From CAZRSW01 sp964602845 (GTDB taxonomy: Bacteria > Chloroflexota > Dehalococcoidia > Lucifugimonadales > UBA826): DNA of 11,554 nt. This document shows positions 7,260-11,554 of this stretch, in pieces. The stretch covers positions 1 through 11,554 of the forward strand of contig CAZRSW010000031.1 in the NCBI GenBank assembly GCA_964602845.1, given 5' to 3'. The position numbers and the translations under genes were made by a program. Below the pieces are notes generated by a model. The model saw only the letters and a list, made by a program, of their open reading frames with translations. It had not been told where the DNA came from and did not search any database. The first letter of the stretch is position 1. The number at the start of each line of letters is the position of its first letter.

Positions 7260-8663
7260 ATGGTAGTAGCCACTGATACATCATTAATTGCCCACCTATT
7301 AAGAAGAGCAGGTTTTGGTTCAAGCTACGACGAATTGCAGGAATATTCAGAGCTTGGATATGAGGCAGCAGTAGAAAAACTCTTAAATCCAAAATCGCAG
7401 GCAAACTTTGACTATTACGAGTTTATACGAAGACACCCCGCAGCCGACAACCCACCAGGGCTTCTTCCAGGTCAATTGAAATACTTTTATTTTTTACTAA
7501 ACACGCAGCGTCCATTAGAAGAGAAAATGGCACTTTTCTGGCATCACGTTTTTGCCACAGGATATTCCAAAGTGGACGATACCCATTCCATGCTTTCTCA
7601 AATGGACATGTTTAGAGAAGAAGGTCTGGGAAATTACCGAACGTTACTTGTAAATCTAGCTAAGGATCCCGCCATGATATTCTGGTTGGACAACAATGAA
7701 AATCATAGGGATGCCCCAAATGAAAACTGGGGCCGAGAGTTGTTAGAGCTTTTCTCCCTTGGGGTCGGACACTATACTGAAACCGATGTATTTGAATGCT
7801 CAAGAGCATTCACAGGATGGACGGCAGAACCCCGTATGCCCGTATTCCCCTACGGGAGACATCCCTGGAAATTTGAGTTTCGCCCAGAAGATCACGACTA
7901 TTCAGAGAAAACTTTCCTTGGACATACCGGGAATTTCGATGGTGAAGACATCATCGATATAATCCTCAAACAGGATGGATGCCCCCGATTCATTGCCCGC
8001 CATCTTTATAGCTTCTTTGTAGAAGATGAAGCCCAGGTACCCGCCTGGAATATAGAAGCACCCAAAAACCCTGAGGCGGTTGAATATCTTGCAAATCTAT
8101 TGATTGAATCAAACTATGAAATGACACCGGTATTGAGAGGATTATTTAATTCGGATTTCTTCAAGGAGTCCGCATACAAACGAGTTCGCAGCCCAATCGA
8201 ACTAATAGTGGGAACCCTCAGGTTGGTTGAGGATATGATTGGCCCAGACATTAGAGTGCAAAAAACCTCGTATCAACCGGGATTTATGGGCCAAGAATTG
8301 CTAGACCCTCCTAGTGTTGAGGGGTGGCATACTGGGAAAGAATGGATAAATAGCGGCGCTTTGGTTAAAAGAGTCAACTTTGTCTCAGACAAGATGAGTG
8401 ATACCAGCCTGCCTGGTATTAAAAAGATAATTTCTAGGATATCGGAAGGGTCTGACTCAATGTCTCCGGAAACGCTTGTTTCAGAGTGCCTAGAGCAGAT
8501 GGGACCCCTTCCGGTGAAAGACAAGACTAGGAAAGAACTCGTCGATCACGCTACTGAGCAAGGAGATATTTGCTGGGATGAGAATTCTTTTGAGGATTCA
8601 GTTATAAGAACTGGAGAAATGTTGGCCTTGATAGCTGCTACAAGAGAATATCAATTCGGATAA
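7260..8663 (+). CDS. DUF1800 family protein, copy 2
   Basis: This is a second DUF1800 (PF08811) protein of unknown biochemical function, 467 residues from ATG 7260 with GGAG at 7250-7253 as ribosome binding site. An ATG at 7248 would add four residues not shared with copy 1. By hand count 371 of 467 positions equal copy 1, with no insertion or deletion. The hallmark NENWGRELLELFSLGVG and ECSRAFTGWTAEPRMP blocks, the HPWKFEFRPEDHDYSEKTFLG run, and the C-terminal GWHTGKEWINSGALVKRVNF are essentially invariant. Differences cluster at residues 2-11, 59-76, 329-340 and in the last 90 residues, where partner or substrate specificity might differ (inference). No signal peptide is seen. It follows the selenoprotein stop by 40 nt and precedes an NHL gene by 48 nt, so one transcript is likely. 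Confidence 0.9.
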   Translation: MVVATDTSLIAHLLRRAGFGSSYDELQEYSELGYEAAVEKLLNPKSQANFDYYEFIRRHPAADNPPGLLPGQLKYFYFLLNTQRPLEEKMALFWHHVFATGYSKVDDTHSMLSQMDMFREEGLGNYRTLLVNLAKDPAMIFWLDNNENHRDAPNENWGRELLELFSLGVGHYTETDVFECSRAFTGWTAEPRMPVFPYGRHPWKFEFRPEDHDYSEKTFLGHTGNFDGEDIIDIILKQDGCPRFIARHLYSFFVEDEAQVPAWNIEAPKNPEAVEYLANLLIESNYEMTPVLRGLFNSDFFKESAYKRVRSPIELIVGTLRLVEDMIGPDIRVQKTSYQPGFMGQELLDPPSVEGWHTGKEWINSGALVKRVNFVSDKMSDTSLPGIKKIISRISEGSDSMSPETLVSECLEQMGPLPVKDKTRKELVDHATEQGDICWDENSFEDSVIRTGEMLALIAATREYQFG

Positions 8664-8711
8664 TCGACTAAATTCCATTAGCTCTTTTTTGAAATCGTGG
8701 GAGACTGACAA

Positions 8712-9731
8712 ATGATTACAACTACAGTACAGGGACGGACTTGGAACTTTAGCCATGCCATCGGACATCTGTCTATAGCTGAGGAAGGATGCATATTTCC
8801 CTATAGTATAGCCACTGCTGATTCTAATCTCATATACGTCCTGAACAGGGCCCCTGATCCGCTAGAAGGCGACGGGAACAAGAGAGGCCAACGAAACTTC
8901 AAACGCATAGGCAAGTGGAAATTAGAAGACGAGTTCATCTGCGATCTAGCCAAAGAGGATTTGCTTTGGCCAGTCTCATTGACTGTTGACGAAGAAAAGT
9001 ACCTTTATTGCACCGATGAAGTCAAGCATAGGATTTTAAAGTACGATCCAGAGGATCGAAAAGTATCTGAATGGGGTATCGAAGGATCTTGTGAAGGGCA
9101 ATTCTTCAGGCCAGCCGGGATAGCCTCTGATTTATCAGGTCACATCTATGTCGTAGATGCTGGCAACAACCGTGTCCAGAAATTTACTGGTGATGGCGAC
9201 TTCATAAACTCTTGGGGAACTCGCGGATCGGAAACAGGTCAGTTTAAGGATCCCTGGGGAATAACACTGGATTCTAAAGGTTTCGTATACATTGCTGACT
9301 GGGGGAACGATAGAGTACAAAAGTTCACCCCGGATGGAGAATATCTCCAGACGTTTGGGTACTTAGAGCCAGAAGAACTCCGATTAAACCACCCTTCTGA
9401 TGTTGCCGTTGATAGTGAAGGTGATGTATATGTTACTGATTGGGGTAACAAGAGGGTGCAGATTTTTGATAGCGATGGGGGGATCCTGACGTCTCTTCAT
9501 GGAGATGCAAATGAATTGTCTAAGTCTGCTAGAGAATTTCTAGAAGTAAATGCGGATTATGCAAAGGCTATGGACAGAGCTAAAGATAAATCCCACCTCG
9601 GTCTTTTTGACAGACCTACCAGCATTGCCGTAACTGGTGATGACCGCATTATTATTTGTGACACAACACGACATCGACTTCATGTATACAACAAAGAAAG
9701 AGACTATATTGAGCCGTTGTATAACATATAG
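8712..9731 (+). CDS. NHL-repeat beta-propeller protein, copy 2
   Basis: This 339-residue NHL-repeat protein is predicted to be a six-bladed propeller, with the same blade positions and the same charged insert (about 266-297) as the copy at 4881-5900. By hand count 233 of 339 positions are identical, with no gaps. Clear blades include RPAGIASDLSGHIYVVDAGN, DPWGITLDSKGFVYIADWGN and HPSDVAVDSEGDVYVTDWGN. The N-terminal 60 residues, particularly 19-30, diverge most, so blade one or its lid may distinguish the copies. It lacks a signal peptide. GGGAG lies about 9 nt before ATG 8712. Its stop is 6 nt before the assembly gap, so what follows it, including any terminator, is not visible. Confidence 0.88.
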   Translation: MITTTVQGRTWNFSHAIGHLSIAEEGCIFPYSIATADSNLIYVLNRAPDPLEGDGNKRGQRNFKRIGKWKLEDEFICDLAKEDLLWPVSLTVDEEKYLYCTDEVKHRILKYDPEDRKVSEWGIEGSCEGQFFRPAGIASDLSGHIYVVDAGNNRVQKFTGDGDFINSWGTRGSETGQFKDPWGITLDSKGFVYIADWGNDRVQKFTPDGEYLQTFGYLEPEELRLNHPSDVAVDSEGDVYVTDWGNKRVQIFDSDGGILTSLHGDANELSKSAREFLEVNADYAKAMDRAKDKSHLGLFDRPTSIAVTGDDRIIICDTTRHRLHVYNKERDYIEPLYNI

Positions 9732-9737
9732 ATCATT

Positions 9738-9837
9738 NNNNNNNNNNNNNNNNNNNNNNNNNNNNNNNNNNNNNNNNNNNNNNNNNNNNNNNNNNNNNNN
9801 NNNNNNNNNNNNNNNNNNNNNNNNNNNNNNNNNNNNN
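9738..9837. other. Assembly gap of 100 Ns
   Basis: Exactly 100 undetermined bases, the customary placeholder for a scaffold join of unknown length. Linkage and distance between the plus-strand module and the minus-strand oxidoreductases therefore rest on scaffolding only. Confidence 0.98.
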
Positions 9838-9850
9838 CAGCAAGGCTCTT

Positions 9851-10969
9851 CTAAATCACTTCTACCATTGACTTGCTAAGATAACTTTGAACGATATGAG
9901 TGTTTAAAGCTACATCCAGCCTAACTTCCTCTAGGGGCGCCCGGTTTTCTTCTTCTCCATTTATTACTTTGGAAAAGTGCCGCAGTTCTCTTCGGAATGG
10001 GCTTTCCCAATCTAAAATAGGCTCTCTTTTTTGTGAGTGACCCTCTTTTGTCAGTTCCTGCACTGAGGCAGACGACTGATTCTTAGAAAAACCAGTGGCA
10101 TAGGAAACATTGATTCTCTTGGAATCACCATAAATCTTTAATGTTTCATCAAAATCCCAAAGATCAGGCAGATCTATCCACGTCACAGTTGCCCTAGCCC
10201 CATCATTGTAAGACAACACCACATTTACGGCCTTCGTTCCATTGTGTTCATCGCCAGATAAACCTCCCCTTCCATCCCAAAATTCTGCACTAATTACACT
10301 CTTTGGGGGACCCATAATTTTCCTCAACCCATAAAAATCATGTATCAAACTACCAGCCAATGTAATATACCCTGATTTCATCCGAGGTGACACATCACCT
10401 ATGGCCAACCTGATATCTCTTTCCAACGATGCTCGGGTGGCCTGTACCACTTCCTCCGGAACATCATCAAATCTTTTCGTTCGAAACTGCTTCACATGGA
10501 GAGCATTATTAGGATGAATATGCCTTATTTCCGCCAAAGAGATATCCTCCATAGTCTCCGATTCGGAAAGAGCATACTCAAAGGCAGGTTCAAACAGCTT
10601 TACATAACCGGCTTGCACTACCACATCCGTCTTCGACCTCTCTTCTATAAGAAGGTCGACGTCACCAACATTAAGGCAAACCGGCTTCTCAATGAAAACG
10701 TGTTTGCCTTTTCGTATCGCATGCGCCGCTATCTCCGTCTTAGGATCTGTTTGACATAGGAGAACTGCATCAACTTCAGAAGCAATAAGCTCTCGATAAT
10801 CAGTATAAAATCTCGGAATTTTGAACATACTAGCTACATACTGACTGGCTTGGGCCGATATGTCACAAACAGCCACCACATCAAATTCCTCGGCCAATTC
10901 TGTTAGCCAAGGAAGATGATGGACCTGGGCAATTGCACCACACCCTATAACCCCAATTTTAACTTGCAT
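9851..10969 (-). CDS. Gfo/Idh/MocA family NAD(P)-dependent oxidoreductase
   Basis: This is a 372-residue dehydrogenase of the glucose-fructose oxidoreductase/inositol dehydrogenase family, which oxidises or reduces hydroxyl/keto groups of sugars and cyclitols with NAD(P). The N-terminal Rossmann fold starts VKIGVIGCGAIAQVHHLPWL with G9-x-G11-x-x-A14. D36 after the second strand (VVAVCD) may bind the ribose. The family motif EKP is at 94-96 (HVFIEKPVCLN). The C-terminal domain has GSLIHDFYGLRKIMG (206-220), whose H210 occupies the region of the catalytic His. It ends TLKIYGDSKRINV...SPFRRELRHF. The start is ATG 10967-10969, with an AGGGGCGAG purine run upstream on the minus strand. It converges on the plus-strand module across the gap. 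A homologue lies 108 nt upstream on the same strand. The substrate is unknown. Confidence 0.9.
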   Translation of the reverse strand: MQVKIGVIGCGAIAQVHHLPWLTELAEEFDVVAVCDISAQASQYVASMFKIPRFYTDYRELIASEVDAVLLCQTDPKTEIAAHAIRKGKHVFIEKPVCLNVGDVDLLIEERSKTDVVVQAGYVKLFEPAFEYALSESETMEDISLAEIRHIHPNNALHVKQFRTKRFDDVPEEVVQATRASLERDIRLAIGDVSPRMKSGYITLAGSLIHDFYGLRKIMGPPKSVISAEFWDGRGGLSGDEHNGTKAVNVVLSYNDGARATVTWIDLPDLWDFDETLKIYGDSKRINVSYATGFSKNQSSASVQELTKEGHSQKREPILDWESPFRRELRHFSKVINGEEENRAPLEEVRLDVALNTHIVQSYLSKSMVEVI

Positions 10970-11077
10970 AATATTCTCGCCCCTTTATTTACCCACAATA
11001 TTTGGAGCCAACGTGTTCCATACCGTGGTCAATTCAAACGTCTTCTCGTAAACAGGAAGCAAATTATGGTAATGGTC
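10970..11077 (-). other. 108-nt spacer between tandem oxidoreductase genes
   Basis: No coding sequence, hairpin with a T-tract, or clear promoter is recognisable here. The only readable signal is the purine-rich ribosome binding site near 10976-10985 for the downstream oxidoreductase. Confidence 0.5.
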
Positions 11078-11554
11078 TTAAGAGACGTTTACTGATGAGT
11101 TCACAAGATAACTTTTTATTATATCTACGTTCAGGGATACATCCTTCCTGGCTTGTTCCAAAGGGGCACGAGTTTCCGTCTCACCGTTTACAGCAGCGTG
11201 GAAATGACGTAATTCCCTTCGAAAAGGACTCTCCCAATCCAGTAAAGGTTCCCTTCTCTGATGGTTTCCGTTTGAATCTATTTCCTGTACCAGGGCTGAT
11301 GATTGGTTCTTGGAAAACCCGGTAGCGTATGAAACCGTTATTCGTTTGTTGTCTCCATAAATTTTAAGAGTCTCGTCAAAATCCCAAAGATCCGGGAAAT
11401 CTATCCACATCACGGTTGCCTTAGCCCCGCTGGGATATTCAAGAATGAAATTTATCCCCTTAGATGTACCATCCGGTCTCTTCCATATCTCTGTATTTAA
11501 CACCTTTGAAGGAGTTCCCATGATATTTCTAAGACCATACATGTCATGGATGAG
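11078..11554 (-). CDS. Gfo/Idh/MocA family oxidoreductase, second copy, truncated by window edge
   Basis: This is the C-terminal 158 codons of another Gfo/Idh/MocA oxidoreductase; the frame is open to base 11554, so the Rossmann domain lies outside. It starts LIHDMYGLRNIMG, equivalent to residues 208-220 of the gene at 9851-10969, and is alignable to its end. Shared blocks include FPDLWDFDETLKIYGD, VSYATGFSKNQSSA and LDWESPFRRELRHF. The region after the first motif is about nine residues shorter than in the neighbour. The two genes are tandem paralogues on the minus strand, 108 nt apart, and may be co-transcribed. Any start inside the window would be an artefact of truncation. Confidence 0.88.
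   Translation of the reverse strand, partial: LIHDMYGLRNIMGTPSKVLNTEIWKRPDGTSKGINFILEYPSGAKATVMWIDFPDLWDFDETLKIYGDNKRITVSYATGFSKNQSSALVQEIDSNGNHQRREPLLDWESPFRRELRHFHAAVNGETETRAPLEQARKDVSLNVDIIKSYLVNSSVNVS

Larger units (their letters stand above)
6008..9731 (+). repeat. Tandem duplication, unit 2: selenoprotein-DUF1800-NHL (complete)
   Basis: This is the complete form of the duplicated three-gene unit, with gaps of 40 nt (selenoprotein stop to DUF1800 start) and 48 nt (DUF1800 stop to NHL start). It is paralogous to 3310-5900. The right boundary is unknown because the assembly gap starts 6 nt after the NHL stop codon. Confidence 0.8.

Noticed and set aside
3295..8708. GAGACTGA occurring at 3295, 5957 and 8701 as a possible shared regulatory site
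   Set aside because: Eight bases three times at unequal distances from starts; one overlaps a ribosome binding region. Too short to separate from chance.
9637..9879. Plus-strand reading frame running through the N block
   Set aside because: It overlaps the end of the NHL gene in another frame, and most of it is undetermined bases.
11002..11325. Plus-strand frame of 107 codons opposite the partial oxidoreductase
   Set aside because: It is antisense to a clear Gfo/Idh/MocA C-terminal domain and resembles no protein family.
1..11554. CRISPR arrays, insertion sequences, tRNA or rRNA genes
   Set aside because: No short regularly spaced repeats, transposase-like proteins, terminal inverted repeats or structural RNA signatures were seen on either strand.

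Overview
The window looks like a scaffold from an uncultured bacterium, probably a metagenome assembly: it is gene-dense, has moderate GC, and contains a placeholder gap of exactly 100 Ns at 9738-9837. The gene content (peptide-type ABC importer, DUF1800, NHL propellers, a PrdB/GrdB-type selenoprotein candidate, repeated Gfo/Idh oxidoreductases) would suit a marine SAR202-like Chloroflexota or a similar paralogue-rich heterotroph. That assignment is a guess from gene content; no marker gene is present.

Layout. (1) 1-3239, plus strand: the 3' part of an oligopeptide/dipeptide-type substrate-binding protein, a terminator-like hairpin, then two Dpp/Opp-type permeases. No ATPase gene is in view. 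(2) 3240-9731, plus strand: an imperfect tandem duplication of a three-gene unit [PrdB-like selenoprotein - DUF1800 protein - NHL beta-propeller]. The second unit (6008-9731) is complete. The first (3310-5900) keeps DUF1800 and NHL but retains only about the last 28 codons of the selenoprotein gene, as a relic. The two DUF1800 proteins are both 467 aa and about 79% identical without gaps; the two NHL proteins are both 339 aa and about 69% identical without gaps (counted by hand). (3) 9738-9837: assembly gap. (4) 9851-11554, minus strand: two tandem Gfo/Idh/MocA-type NAD(P)-dependent oxidoreductases, the second cut by the window edge. These are also paralogues of each other.

The central observation is the gene at 6008-7219. 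A conventional gene caller splits it into two ORFs at an in-frame TGA (6500-6502). The frame is continuous through that TGA, the codon sits at the selenocysteine position of the PrdB/GrdB family in a U-x-x-C context (U165-P-A-C168), and a perfect 6-bp stem with a GUA loop lies 18 nt downstream, as expected of a bacterial SECIS element. It is therefore best annotated as one 403-residue selenoprotein with a C-terminal extension of about 135 residues.

How the genes might work together (inference): the selenoprotein, DUF1800 and NHL genes are closely spaced, share a strand and were duplicated as a block, so they probably form a functional module. None of the three shows an obvious signal peptide, so the module is probably cytoplasmic. 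The neighbouring peptide/amine-type importer and the dehydrogenases suggest uptake and reductive or oxidative catabolism of a small organic substrate, but nothing in the sequence identifies that substrate.
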